From Aquincola tertiaricarbonis (GTDB lineage Bacteria; Pseudomonadota; Gammaproteobacteria; Burkholderiales; Burkholderiaceae_C), in assembly GCF_023573145.1 (NCBI RefSeq), contig NZ_CP097635.1, positions 1,798,001 through 1,862,000 of the forward strand: a DNA stretch of 64,000 nt, written 5' to 3'. Below are positions 37,520 through 46,421 of this stretch, one piece after another. Below the pieces are notes generated by a model. It did no database searches and was not told the origin of the DNA. It was given only the letters and a program-made list of their open reading frames with translations. Positions within the stretch are counted from its first letter, which is position 1. Every line of letters begins with the position of its first letter. Position numbers and translations under genes: made by a program.

Positions 37520-38854
37520 TTAGCGCAAGACAGCCGCCTGCGGCACCAGCACCAGCCGGTCGCGCGGCAACGCAGGCAGGCGGCTCATGTCGATCGACAA
37601 GTCCTGCGGTGGCAGGCTGTAGTGCAGCTCATGCAGCAGGAACTGCAGCGTCTGCTTCATCAGCTGCTCGGCCAGCCCTTCACCCGGGCAGCGGTGGTGA
37701 CGGGCCGGCTCGCCGCCGCCTTGCGGCACGAAGCTGAAGGGCCGCTGCTCGGGCGGGCCGGTGCGCTCGCTGCCTGGGCGTTCCACCGCGCGGCGCTCCG
37801 GGCGGAAGCGTTCGGGCCTGAAGGCGCCGGGCGTCTGCCAGGCACGGGCATCATGGTTGGTGCCGTACAGGTCCAGCAGCACGCGCCGCCCGGCCGGGAA
37901 ATCGTAGCCATTCCAGCGGAAGGCGCGCCGTGTGCGGGCCGCCACCGCCGGGAAGAACGGGTAGTAGCGCCGCACCTCGTGGACGAAGCAGGCCAGGGCC
38001 ATCGGCGCGTCCTCGGGGCTGGCGGCCAGCAGGGCTTCGCGCTGGCCCGGGTGCTGGTGCAGCGCATGGGCCGCCAGCACGGCGTACACGGCCACGGCCA
38101 CGGTCGGCCGCAGCAGGTTCAGCAGTTCCACCGATGCCACTGCGGCGGGCAGCAGCTCGCCATCGGCATCGCGGTGGTGGGCGATCAACGCCAGTGCCGT
38201 GGCCTGGGGTGCAGTGCCGGCCTGGCCGCGCACCGCGGTGATCAGATCCTGCGCCCAGCCATCGGTTGCGCGGCGCGCGCGGCGTGCCCGCAGGTGCTGC
38301 AGGCCCAGCACGCCGGCACCGTCGAACAGCAGGCTGAGCTGGCGGGTGCGCAGCCGCACTTCGGCTTCCGGCAGCGGCACGCCGGCCCAGCTGCAGACGG
38401 CGCGGGTGAACACCTCGCGTGCGGCGTCGTACAGCGTCACGGGCTCGCCGGCCGGCCAGCGGGTGGCGGCCTGCCGCCAGGCCTGGCGCACCGTGCGCGC
38501 CAATGCGTCCACCGCCTCCGGCGCGGTCAGCCGCAGGAAAAGGGCCTTGCGGTGGCGGTGGCGTTCACCATCCAGGCCCTGCACGCCGCCTTCGCCGAAC
38601 AGGGTGGCGCGCAAGGCCTCGGGCGCCGCGCCGGCGCGGGCGAAGCGCTCGTCGTCGTAGAAGAGGCGTGCCGCCTCGGGCCCGGTCAGGCACAGCGTGG
38701 GCCGCAGCAGCAGCCGGGTCTCGAACACGTCGCTGCCGTGCTCGCGGCAGCGGCTGCTGATGAAGCGGTACGGGTCGGCCAGCAGGGCCAGGCTGCTGTC
38801 GGCCTGCGGGTCGCGCGGGATGGGCCGTGGTGCGGCTGCGGCGGTGGGCGTCAT
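37520..38854 (-). CDS. CYP152-type cytochrome P450 (fatty-acid peroxygenase)
   Basis: The 444-residue haem protein has the cysteine-ligand loop HRCPGEGLAEQLMK preceded by FSFVPQGGGEP, a CYP152-specific haem signature. The I-helix reads LLRPTVAVAVYAVL, with the Arg-Pro pair that replaces the usual acid-alcohol pair and lets the enzyme use H2O2 directly (P450 BS-beta and SP-alpha). HEVRRYYPFFP is the ExxR motif. It probably hydroxylates or decarboxylates fatty acids in the cytoplasm with peroxide. It is divergent from the YdeP-like oxidoreductase, and each has an RpoN-type promoter in the 103-bp gap. Confidence 0.9.
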   Translation of the reverse strand: MTPTAAAAPRPIPRDPQADSSLALLADPYRFISSRCREHGSDVFETRLLLRPTLCLTGPEAARLFYDDERFARAGAAPEALRATLFGEGGVQGLDGERHRHRKALFLRLTAPEAVDALARTVRQAWRQAATRWPAGEPVTLYDAAREVFTRAVCSWAGVPLPEAEVRLRTRQLSLLFDGAGVLGLQHLRARRARRATDGWAQDLITAVRGQAGTAPQATALALIAHHRDADGELLPAAVASVELLNLLRPTVAVAVYAVLAAHALHQHPGQREALLAASPEDAPMALACFVHEVRRYYPFFPAVAARTRRAFRWNGYDFPAGRRVLLDLYGTNHDARAWQTPGAFRPERFRPERRAVERPGSERTGPPEQRPFSFVPQGGGEPARHHRCPGEGLAEQLMKQTLQFLLHELHYSLPPQDLSIDMSRLPALPRDRLVLVPQAAVLR

Positions 38855-38887
38855 GGCGGCAAATGGGGTGGCGACGCCCCGGCATCG

Positions 38888-38901
38888 GCAATTGCGGCGC
38901 C
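38888..38901 (-). promoter_or_regulatory. Sigma-54 promoter of the P450 gene
   Basis: Minus-strand GGCGCCGCAATTGC, 33 nt before ATG 38854. Its GG is only 13 bp from the GG of the divergent element. Confidence 0.68.
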
Positions 38902-38914
38902 CGCGGGCGTCGCA

Positions 38915-38928
38915 GGTGCGTCGCTTGC
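38915..38928 (+). promoter_or_regulatory. Sigma-54 promoter of the YdeP-like gene
   Basis: Sequence GGTGCGTCGCTTGC, 29 nt before ATG 38958, the shortest leader of the set. Confidence 0.68.
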
Positions 38929-38957
38929 CGCAAGGCCGTCATCACGAAAGGCCGCGC

Positions 38958-41273
38958 ATGAACGACGACATCAAGATCAAGCCCTATGACGGACCGGTGG
39001 GTGGCTGGGGGTCGATGACCTCCATCGCCCACCACGTGCGTGACGAGGCCGCCGCCACCGCGCTGCCCGAGCTGGCGCGGCAGAACAAGCCCGATGGCTT
39101 CGCGTGCACCTCCTGCGCCTGGGCCAAGCCGGCCAAGGCCCACCTGGCCGAGTTCTGCGAGAACGGCGCCAAGGCCACCTTCGCCGAACTGACCCGCCGC
39201 CGCGTGGGCGCCGACTTCTTCGCCAGCCACACGGTCAGCGAGCTGCGCGGCTGGCCCGACCAGGCGCTGGAGCACCAGGGCCGCCTCACCGAGCCGCTGC
39301 GCTACGACGCGGCGCTGGACCGCTATGTCCCGGTGGGCTGGGACCAGGCCTTCGAAGAGATCGGCCGTCAGCTGCAGGCGCTGCGGGCCGACGACCCCGA
39401 TGCGGTGGTGTTCTACACCTCGGGCCGTGCCTCGCTGGAAACGGCCTACCTGTGGCAGCTGTTTGCACGCCTGTACGGCACCAACAACCTGCCCGACAGC
39501 TCCAACATGTGCCATGAAAGCACCTCGGTCGGCTTGAAGGCCGCGATGGGGCAGCCGGTGGGCACGGTGCGGCTGGAGGACTTCGAGAAGACCGACTGCC
39601 TCTTCTTCTTCGGCCAGAACGTGGGCAGCAACAGCCCGCGCATGCTGCATCCCTTGCAGGAGGCCAGCGAGCGCGGCGTGCCCATCATCGTCTTCAACCC
39701 GCTGCATGAACGCGGGCTGGAGGAGTTCACCAATCCGCAACGGCCGCTGCAGATGGCCACGCGCTCCACCACCCGCATCGCCTCGCGCTACCACGCGGTG
39801 CGGCCGGGCGGCGACATCGCGGCCATCACCGGCCTGTGCAAGGCGCTGCTGGCGCTGGACGACGAAGCCCAGGCCGCCGGCCGGCCACGGGTGCTGGACG
39901 TGGACTTCATCGCCCAGCACACCCAGGGCTTCGACGACTTCGCCGCCTTCGTGCGGGCGCAGGACTGGGCGGACATCGAGGCCACCAGCGGCCTGCAGCG
40001 CGCCGCGCTCACCGAAAGCGCGCAGATCTATGCCAAGGCCACTGCCACCATCGGCGTGTATGGCATGGGCCTGACCCAGCATGAGCTGGGCGTGGACAAC
40101 GTGCGCATGCTGGTCAACCTGCTGTTGATGCGCGGCAACATCGGCCGCCCCGGCGCCGGGGCCTGCCCGGTGCGCGGCCATTCCAACGTGCAGGGCCAGC
40201 GCACGGTGGGCATCGCCGAAAAGCCCGAGCTGGTGCCGCTGGACGTGCTGGCGCGGCAATACGGGTTCGAGCCACCGCGCCACAAGGGCATGAATACGGT
40301 GGAAGCCTGCGCGAGCGTGCTCAACGGCCGGGTCAAGGCCTTTCTGGGCCTGGGCGGCAACTTCGTGCGGGCCGTGCCCGACCACCACGCGATGGAGCCC
40401 GCCTGGCAGCGGCTGCCCCTCACGGTGCACGTGGCCACCAAGCTCAACCGCAGCCACCTGCTGCCCGGCCGCAGCAGCTGGCTGCTGCCCTGCCTGGGTC
40501 GCATCGAGCGCGATCTGCAGGCCGGCGGTGTGCAGACGGTGAGCGTGGAGGACAGCACCGCCTGCGTCCATGCGTCGCGCGGCCAGCATGCGCCGGCCAG
40601 CGAGCACCTGCTGTCGGAGACCGCCATCGTCGCCGGCCTGGCCCAGGCCACGCTGCCGCCCAACCCGCAGGTCGACTGGGCCGGCTGGGTGGCCGACTAC
40701 GCCCGCATCCGCGATGCGATCGAGGCCACCTGGCCTGACCAGTTCGCGCAGTTCAACCAGCGCATGCACCAGCCGGGCGGGTTTGCACGGCCGCTGCCCG
40801 CCGTGCAGCGGCAGTGGAAGACCCCCAGCGGCAAGGCCGAGTTCAAGGCCCCGGCGCGGCTGGATGCGGCCTTTGCCGGCGATGGCGGCGACGACGTGCT
40901 GCGCCTGGTCACGCTGCGCAGCAACGACCAGTTCAACACCACGGTGTACGGCTATGACGACCGGCTGCGCGGCATCCAGGGCACGCGCGACGTGCTGCTG
41001 ATGAACCGCGACGACATGCGCCGCCTGGGCGTGGCCGATGGCAGCACCGTGACCCTGGCCTGCGCCGCCGCCGATGCCGGCCCCAACCCGGAAGGTGTGC
41101 TGCGCGAGGTGCCCGGGCTGCGCGTGGTGGCGTACGACCTGCCCGCGGGCTGCTGCGCCGGCTACTACCCCGAGTGCAACCCGGTGGTGCCGCTGAGCCA
41201 CCATGCGCGCGAAAGCCATGTGCCGGCGGTCAAGTCGGTGCCGGTGCGGGTGAGGGCGCAAGGCCAGGCTTGA
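38958..41273 (+). CDS. YdeP-like FdhF-family molybdopterin oxidoreductase
   Basis: A 771-residue protein of the DMSO reductase/formate dehydrogenase-H superfamily. The N-terminal cysteines are FACTSCAWAKPAK and LAEFCENG, the reduced cluster motif of the YdeP subgroup. The Mo-ligand position is probably Cys in DSSNMCHESTSVGLKA, in place of selenocysteine. VGSNSPRMLHPLQEASERG and the C-terminal TLRSNDQFNTTVYGYDDRLRG bind the two pterin cofactors. The substrate is unknown; E. coli YdeP is linked to acid resistance. No Tat signal is present, so it acts in the cytoplasm. It closes the RpoN-type cluster. Confidence 0.9.
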   Translation: MNDDIKIKPYDGPVGGWGSMTSIAHHVRDEAAATALPELARQNKPDGFACTSCAWAKPAKAHLAEFCENGAKATFAELTRRRVGADFFASHTVSELRGWPDQALEHQGRLTEPLRYDAALDRYVPVGWDQAFEEIGRQLQALRADDPDAVVFYTSGRASLETAYLWQLFARLYGTNNLPDSSNMCHESTSVGLKAAMGQPVGTVRLEDFEKTDCLFFFGQNVGSNSPRMLHPLQEASERGVPIIVFNPLHERGLEEFTNPQRPLQMATRSTTRIASRYHAVRPGGDIAAITGLCKALLALDDEAQAAGRPRVLDVDFIAQHTQGFDDFAAFVRAQDWADIEATSGLQRAALTESAQIYAKATATIGVYGMGLTQHELGVDNVRMLVNLLLMRGNIGRPGAGACPVRGHSNVQGQRTVGIAEKPELVPLDVLARQYGFEPPRHKGMNTVEACASVLNGRVKAFLGLGGNFVRAVPDHHAMEPAWQRLPLTVHVATKLNRSHLLPGRSSWLLPCLGRIERDLQAGGVQTVSVEDSTACVHASRGQHAPASEHLLSETAIVAGLAQATLPPNPQVDWAGWVADYARIRDAIEATWPDQFAQFNQRMHQPGGFARPLPAVQRQWKTPSGKAEFKAPARLDAAFAGDGGDDVLRLVTLRSNDQFNTTVYGYDDRLRGIQGTRDVLLMNRDDMRRLGVADGSTVTLACAAADAGPNPEGVLREVPGLRVVAYDLPAGCCAGYYPECNPVVPLSHHARESHVPAVKSVPVRVRAQGQA

Positions 41274-41312
41274 GGCCGGGTGGGCTGCCCGCGGTGGGAT
41301 ACTCCCGGCCCC

Positions 41313-41603
41313 ATGGCCATGTCTCCCGAAGCCCCCGACAGCGCGCCAGCGCCGCAGCAGCAACAGCCGCGCAACCCGCTGCACGGCCTGACGCTGGAAG
41401 CCATCGTCACCGCGCTGGTGGCCCACTATGGCTGGCCGGGCCTGGCGCAGCGGGTGCCGCTGCGCTGCTTCAGCACCGACCCCAGCGTGGCTTCCAGCCT
41501 CAAGCTGCTGCGCAAGACACCCTGGGCCCGCGAGAAGGTGGAAGGCCTGTACCTGTACATGCTGCGTGAGCAGCGCCGCGGCACCCCACCGGCATCCCGA
41601 TGA
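41313..41603 (+). CDS. VF530 (DUF2132) family small DNA-binding-like protein
   Basis: The 96-residue protein has a disordered Pro/Gln-rich start and then NPLHGLTLEAIVTALVAHYGW and LRCFSTDPSVASSLKLLRKTPWAREKVEGLY, nearly the full consensus of the VF530/DUF2132 family. The structure of the Vibrio homologue suggested a DNA-binding fold, but the function is unproven. It overlaps slyX by ATGA. ATG 41319 is a second possible start. Confidence 0.88.
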   Translation: MAMSPEAPDSAPAPQQQQPRNPLHGLTLEAIVTALVAHYGWPGLAQRVPLRCFSTDPSVASSLKLLRKTPWAREKVEGLYLYMLREQRRGTPPASR

Positions 41604-41824
41604 GCAGCCCCTTGCCCGACGATACCGACCACCGGCTCACCGAGCTGGAAATCAAGGCCAGCTACGCCGAAGACCTGCTGGACCGGCTGAACGAGGTGGT
41701 GGTGCGCCAGCAGGCGCAGATCGACCTGCTGCTGCGCGAGGTGGCGCAGCTGCGCCGTGAGCAGCCCGACGGCGACGTGCGCGTGGTGCGCAGCCTGCGC
41801 GAAGAACTGCCGCCGCACTATTGA
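41600..41824 (+). CDS. slyX: SlyX family protein
   Basis: A 74-residue coiled-coil protein. RLTELEIKASYAEDLLDRLNEVVVRQQAQIDLLLREVAQL forms heptads typical of SlyX, and the product ends EELPPHY, the family's conserved C-terminus. The role of SlyX is poorly known. It is translationally coupled to the VF530 gene. Confidence 0.9.
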   Translation: MSSPLPDDTDHRLTELEIKASYAEDLLDRLNEVVVRQQAQIDLLLREVAQLRREQPDGDVRVVRSLREELPPHY

Positions 41825-41874
41825 CGCGCTGTTGACGCTGAGCCGCTGACGCCCGGCGACTGAAGCCGAACGAC

Positions 41875-41901
41875 TGAAGCGCGCGCCGCCCGGGCGCTTC
41901 A
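41875..41901. terminator. Hairpin between slyX and the convergent small gene
   Basis: TGAAGCGC (41875-41882) and GCGCTTCA (41894-41901) form a perfect 8-bp stem with an 11-nt loop between two convergent genes. There is no T-run, so termination is plausible but not certain. The minus-strand stop codon lies inside the right arm. Confidence 0.4.
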
Positions 41902-42180
41902 GCGGTGGTCGTCCAGCAGACCGGCGGCAGCCAGCCCGATGCGCAGCGACGCCAGCCGGTTGTGCAGGTTTTCGTCCTGCTGCTCACCGGCCTGGGCCAC
42001 CGAGGCCATTTCGGCCAGCAGCCGCCGCAACGCCGCCAGCGCCACGCCCTGGCGCACCGTGGGGTCCTGCTCGTAGCGGCTGTTGTACCAGTCGATGCGG
42101 GCCTGCAAACGGGCCTGCCAGGCCCGCAGCACTTCGGGCTGCGCACCGGGGGATTCGTCGATCAGGCGCCAACAGAACAT
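41899..42180 (-). CDS. Small conserved-looking protein of unknown function
   Basis: The 93-residue product (MFCWRLIDESPGAQPEVLRAWQ) is helical and soluble, with RIDWYNSRYEQDPTVRQGVALAALR as its most distinctive part. No signal or TM segment is present. I do not recognise the family. ATG 42180 is preferred; a GTG 21 bp upstream is possible. It is convergent with slyX and divergent from the chemoreceptor gene. Confidence 0.6.
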   Translation of the reverse strand: MFCWRLIDESPGAQPEVLRAWQARLQARIDWYNSRYEQDPTVRQGVALAALRRLLAEMASVAQAGEQQDENLHNRLASLRIGLAAAGLLDDHR

Positions 42181-42273
42181 GACGCGGAGGTTAGCCGCCA
42201 CTGCCGCCCTGCGGCGAGCGGAAAACGCTGTGATTGTTGACCTGCTTGCACCTTCTTGGCCGTGTCGTTCCGT

Positions 42274-42300
42274 TCAAGCCCTGGCCGCGGCGGCCGATAC
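42274..42300 (+). promoter_or_regulatory. Sigma-28 (FliA) promoter of the chemoreceptor gene
   Basis: TCAAGCCC-N11-GCCGATAC fits the FliA consensus TAAAGTTT-N11-GCCGATAA in spacing and in seven of eight -10 positions. The -35 is only a partial match. The ATG at 42351 lies 50 nt downstream, as expected for a class 3 motility gene. Confidence 0.55.
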
Positions 42301-42350
42301 GCAGACCTAGGAATTCCCCCAGGGCCGCCGTCCGCCCCGCCGTTGTCGTC

Positions 42351-44156
42351 ATGTTTGCCACCATCCGTCTCCGCCTGATCGGCAGCAGTCTGCTGATCGT
42401 CATCGCCGCCATCGCCGTGGTGGGCTTCATCAGCTACCGTTTCACCCGCGCCTCCCTGCTGGAGGACCTCAACGTGCAGCTCAGCCGGGTCGGCGCTTCC
42501 GAGGCCGCCAAGCTCGGCGACTGGGTGGCCGCCAACAAGCGCCTGGTGGCCGCCATGGCACCGGCCGCCGGCCAGGCCGACCCCCACCCGGCGCTTCAGC
42601 AGGCGCTCAGCGCCGGTGCGCTGGAACTGGCCTACGTGGGCCATGCCGACAAGCGCATGATCTCGGTGCCCGCACGCCAGCGAGCCGCCGATTACGACCC
42701 CACCGCGCGGCCTTGGTACAAGCTGGCCGAAACGGGCGAGCAGCCGGTGATCACCGCGCCCTACATCGCCGCTTCGTCCAAGAAGCTGGTCGTCACCTTC
42801 GCGCAGGCCGTGCGCGAGGCCGGCCGCGTGGTGGCCGTGGTGGGCACCGACGTGACGGTGGACGACGTGGTGGCCGGCCTGGCCGCCATCCATCCCACGC
42901 CCAGCGGCTATGTGTTCCTGCTGGACAAGGAGGGCCGCATCATGGCCCACCCCGACCGCCAGCGCATCCTGAAGCCGGCCAGCGAACTGTCGCCCGAGCT
43001 CACGCCTGCGCTGCTGCAGGGCGTGCGGGCGGCCGAGCAGCCGCCCGCGCCGGTGCGCATCGGCGAGGGCGATTTCCTGCTCAAGAGCGCGGCCGTGCCG
43101 GGCACCGACTGGGTGCTGGTCACCGCCGCGCAGCGTGGCGAGGCCCTGGCTCCGCTGGACGCGCTGCTGTGGAGCCTGGGCGCCGCGCTGGTGCTGGTGG
43201 CGGTGGCCGCCGCCACGCTGACCACCGTGTCCATCAGCGCGCTGCTGGGCGGCCTGCGCCGCGTGCAGGAAGCCATGCAGCAGATCGGCTCCGGCAGCGG
43301 CGACCTGACGCAGCGCCTGCCCGTCAAGGGCCGTGACGAGATCGACGCGATCGCGCTGGCCTTCAACGACTTCGTCGGCAAGATCGAGCAGGTGATGCGC
43401 GACGTGCGCGGCAGCGCCGATGCCATCGCCCACGCGTCGCAGGAGATCGCGGCGGGCGTGCACGACCTGAGCAGCCGCACCGAGCAGACCGCCAGCAACC
43501 TGCAGCAGACCGCCTCGTCGATGGAGCACATGACCGAGCTGGTGCGTCGCAGCGAGCAGCAGGCCGTGGCCAGCACCCAGGTGGCCGACAGCTCCGCCGC
43601 CCTGGCCGACCGCGGCGGCGCGGTGGTGGACCAGGTGGTGGCCACGATGGACGGCATCAAGGACAGCTCGGCCCGCATCGCCGACATCATCGGCACCATC
43701 GACGGCATTGCCTTCCAGACCAACATCCTGGCGCTGAACGCGGCGGTGGAAGCCGCCCGCGCCGGTGAACAGGGCAAGGGCTTTGCGGTGGTGGCCGGCG
43801 AGGTGCGTCAACTTGCCCACCGCAGCGCGGAAGCCGCTCGCGAGATCAAGACCCTGATCCACGACAGCGTGGAGCGGGTGGACCAGGGCGGGCGCCTGGT
43901 GGGCGAGGCCGGTGAGGCGATGAAGGCCATCCTGGGCAGCGTGCGGCAGGTCAGCGGCATCGTGGGCGAAATCACGCAGAGCACCGACCAGCAAAGCCGG
44001 GGCATTGGCGAAATCAATGCCGCGGTGGCCGACGTGGATCGCATGACGCAGCAGAATGCGGCCCTGGTGGAGGAATCGGCGGCTGCCGCCTCCAGCCTGC
44101 AGGAGCAGGCCCGCCACCTGGCCGAGGTGATCGGCCGCTTCCGCATCCGCGACTGA
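42351..44156 (+). CDS. Methyl-accepting chemotaxis protein with dCache-type sensor
   Basis: The 601-residue receptor has TM1 at about 10-30 and a periplasmic dCache-like domain (about 35-270; [15 protein letters not shown] and [19 protein letters not shown] are typical). TM2 is at about 275-300, a HAMP domain follows, and the MA signalling domain contains [40 protein letters not shown]. dCache domains commonly bind amino or organic acids. It lacks the C-terminal WETF pentapeptide of one of the other MCPs. It stands alone with a FliA-type promoter, apart from the che cluster. Confidence 0.9.
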   Translation: MFATIRLRLIGSSLLIVIAAIAVVGFISYRFTRASLLEDLNVQLSRVGASEAAKLGDWVAANKRLVAAMAPAAGQADPHPALQQALSAGALELAYVGHADKRMISVPARQRAADYDPTARPWYKLAETGEQPVITAPYIAASSKKLVVTFAQAVREAGRVVAVVGTDVTVDDVVAGLAAIHPTPSGYVFLLDKEGRIMAHPDRQRILKPASELSPELTPALLQGVRAAEQPPAPVRIGEGDFLLKSAAVPGTDWVLVTAAQRGEALAPLDALLWSLGAALVLVAVAAATLTTVSISALLGGLRRVQEAMQQIGSGSGDLTQRLPVKGRDEIDAIALAFNDFVGKIEQVMRDVRGSADAIAHASQEIAAGVHDLSSRTEQTASNLQQTASSMEHMTELVRRSEQQAVASTQVADSSAALADRGGAVVDQVVATMDGIKDSSARIADIIGTIDGIAFQTNILALNAAVEAARAGEQGKGFAVVAGEVRQLAHRSAEAAREIKTLIHDSVERVDQGGRLVGEAGEAMKAILGSVRQVSGIVGEITQSTDQQSRGIGEINAAVADVDRMTQQNAALVEESAAAASSLQEQARHLAEVIGRFRIRD

Positions 44157-44272
44157 CATGCTGCGCACCGGCCGCCAGGTCGGGCGGCAAATGCAACAGC
44201 CGGCTACGGGGCGGAACCGATGGACGTGGCGCCGGTCCGCCCAGGATGCCGTTTTCAAGGAGTACCGCCCGC

Positions 44273-45103
44273 ATGCGCAAGACCTCCCTGTTGCTGACCG
44301 CCCTGGGTCTGGGCCTGTCGGCCTTTGCCGTGCAGGTGCGGGCGCAGTCGTCCGCGGCGGCCGGCACGCCGGCCACGCGCAGCGGCGCCCTGGCCGCCTC
44401 CACCGTCGATGCCCGCTGGAAGGCCAGCTTCGAGGCCTTCGCGGCCGAGGACAAGCTGCATGCCCCGCAACCCGGCGGCGTGCTGTTCGTCGGCAGTTCG
44501 TCCATCCGGCTGTGGAACGGGCTGGAAGAAGCCTTCGCCGCGCCGGGGCAGCCGGTGCTCAAGCGGGGCTTCGGTGGTTCGCGCATGCTGGACTGCGCCC
44601 AGTACGTGGACACGCTGGTGCTGCCCTACCAGCCGCGGCTGGTGGTGGTGTACGCCGGTGACAACGACCTGGCCGAAGGCCGCACGCCGCAGCAGGTGCT
44701 GCAAAGCTTCACCCAGTTCACCGAAGCGGTGCGCCAGGCGCTGCCCGACACCCGCATCGCCTACCTGTCGATCAAGCCCAGCCCGCTGCGCGCAGCGCTG
44801 GTGCCCGCGGTGCGCGAGGCCAACAGCCTGATCGCGGCCTATGCCAAGGCCACGCCCAACCTGGACTACATCGACGTCTTCAGCCGCATGCTCACCGACG
44901 ACGGGCAGCCGCGCAGCGATCTGTACTCGGCCGACTCGCTGCACATGAATGCCGAGGGCTATGCCCTGTGGCGCAGCGTCATCAGCCCGCATCTGCAGCC
45001 GGCCGGGGCGCGGCAGGCTGCCCTTCCTGCGGCAACACCGCCCGCCGCAGCGGCGCCGGCGGATCCGCAGGCGCTGAAGACGCTGGTGTCGACGGTGCGC
45101 TGA
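44273..45103 (+). CDS. Secreted SGNH/GDSL hydrolase
   Basis: A 276-residue protein with a signal peptide (RKTSLLLTALGLGLSAFAVQVRA). The SGNH blocks are visible as VLFVGSSSIRLWNG (block I, nucleophilic Ser), GFGGSRMLD (II, Gly), VVVYAGDNDLAEG (III, Asn) and YSADSLHMNAEGYALW (V, Asp and His). It is a periplasmic or secreted esterase of the GDSL type. The last about 40 residues are Ala/Pro-rich. The 3' 122 bp overlap the 3' end of the convergent opgC gene. Confidence 0.88.
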   Translation: MRKTSLLLTALGLGLSAFAVQVRAQSSAAAGTPATRSGALAASTVDARWKASFEAFAAEDKLHAPQPGGVLFVGSSSIRLWNGLEEAFAAPGQPVLKRGFGGSRMLDCAQYVDTLVLPYQPRLVVVYAGDNDLAEGRTPQQVLQSFTQFTEAVRQALPDTRIAYLSIKPSPLRAALVPAVREANSLIAAYAKATPNLDYIDVFSRMLTDDGQPRSDLYSADSLHMNAEGYALWRSVISPHLQPAGARQAALPAATPPAAAAPADPQALKTLVSTVR

Positions 45104-46304
45104 CGCCCGCGGCCTGCGGCCGCGGCTTGCGCGACATGCGCTGCTTGAGCGCGGCCCGCTTGGCCGCGGTGCGGCGATCCAGCTCGCCGCTCACCCAGGC
45201 CACCAGATACAGCGCCGGAAAGCTCACCGCCACGATGGCGGCATCCACCCAGTAGGGCCGCTGCGGCTGCACGTCGCCGGCCAGCGCCAGCGCCAGCAGC
45301 GCCAGCACCAGGTGCGCGCAGAACACCGGCAGCGAGGCCCGGCCCAGCGTTTCCAGCACCGGCAGGCGCGGCAGGTGGCGGCGCAGCCAGGGCGCGAAGT
45401 GCATGGTCAGCAGCAGCAGCGCCATGAAGTTGATCAGGCGCAGCGGCCCCAGGTGCCATTTGTCGAACAGCGGCGCCAACGAGGCCTGGCCCGGGAACGG
45501 GTTCTGGCCGATCACATGCCGCCACACGAAGCCCACCAGCGCGATGCCAACGGCGGTGTTCACCATCCAGCGCGGAAACACCAGCGGCGGCGCATCCGGC
45601 CGTTCGGCCTGCATCGAGCCCATCCACAGCCCCAGCACCCACAGGAACTGCCAGCCCCAGATCTCGAAGGAGCCGGTCTGGCGATAGGGCACCGGGATCG
45701 GCGCCACGGTGGTCACCGCGTTGTAGACCGCCTCGCCCAGGTCGAACTGCGCCAGCAGCCAGGCCAGCAGGCTCAAGCCCAGGATGCCGCCCCAGCCGCG
45801 GTGCAGCCCGTGCAGCAGCAGCACCGGGCTGGCCAGCATGAAGACGATGTAGATGGGCAGGATGTCCAGCAGCGGCGGCGCATAGATCAGCAGCAGGCCG
45901 CTGAACAGCGCGGCCAGCGGCTGGTCGAGGTAGAAGCCGATCAGGTTGATCACGGCTTCCTGGCCGGCCAGCAGGCCCATCACGGCCACCACCGTCATCA
46001 GGAAGATCAGCAGCGCGATCTGGCAGGCATAAATCTTCAGCGCGCGCTTGAAAAAGGCGCCGCGCATCGCCTCGGCGCCTTCGCGCCGCTCACGCGCGGT
46101 GTACACCATGCCGGCCATGAAGGCCGACAGCATCACGAAGCCTTCGGCCGCGGACACGAAGCCGAAAGGCTGGCCCGTGGGGTTGGACAGTCGGGTGGGC
46201 AGATGCGTGAGCGTCATCAGCACCAGCATCAGCCCGCGCACTGCATCCAGCTCCCACAGCCGCCTGGCGGAGGCGCCACCGGCACCGGCAATTGCCACGA
46301 ACAT
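44982..46304 (-). CDS. opgC: OpgC-like membrane acyltransferase
   Basis: The 440-residue protein starts MFVAIAGAGGASARRLWELDAVRGLMLVLMTLTHLP, the diagnostic opening of OpgC proteins, and has about ten TM segments (for example IALLIFLMTVVAVMGLLAG and LPVFCAHLVLALLALALAGDV). OpgC adds succinyl groups to osmoregulated periplasmic glucans in E. coli; the acyl group used here is an inference. The C-terminal tail (about 400-440) is Pro/Ala-rich and is the part encoded within the overlap with the SGNH gene. It is followed upstream on the same strand by an AraC gene. Confidence 0.87.
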   Translation of the reverse strand: MFVAIAGAGGASARRLWELDAVRGLMLVLMTLTHLPTRLSNPTGQPFGFVSAAEGFVMLSAFMAGMVYTARERREGAEAMRGAFFKRALKIYACQIALLIFLMTVVAVMGLLAGQEAVINLIGFYLDQPLAALFSGLLLIYAPPLLDILPIYIVFMLASPVLLLHGLHRGWGGILGLSLLAWLLAQFDLGEAVYNAVTTVAPIPVPYRQTGSFEIWGWQFLWVLGLWMGSMQAERPDAPPLVFPRWMVNTAVGIALVGFVWRHVIGQNPFPGQASLAPLFDKWHLGPLRLINFMALLLLTMHFAPWLRRHLPRLPVLETLGRASLPVFCAHLVLALLALALAGDVQPQRPYWVDAAIVAVSFPALYLVAWVSGELDRRTAAKRAALKQRMSRKPRPQAAGVSAPSTPASSAPADPPAPLRRAVLPQEGQPAAPRPAADAG

Positions 46305-46421
46305 CTCCCGCTCAATGGTCCGACGAGCGCCGATTCTGGTCAGCAGGCGGGCGGCGGGCTGTAGGACAACGGCGGTTCGGCGTCTGGGACGGCGGCGCAG
46401 ATGTACCGGGATGTGTGCGGC

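Noticed and set aside
38565..41426. A 953-residue minus-strand frame opposite the YdeP-like gene
   Set aside because: The plus strand carries clear molybdopterin motifs. The antisense product has no domain and biased composition.
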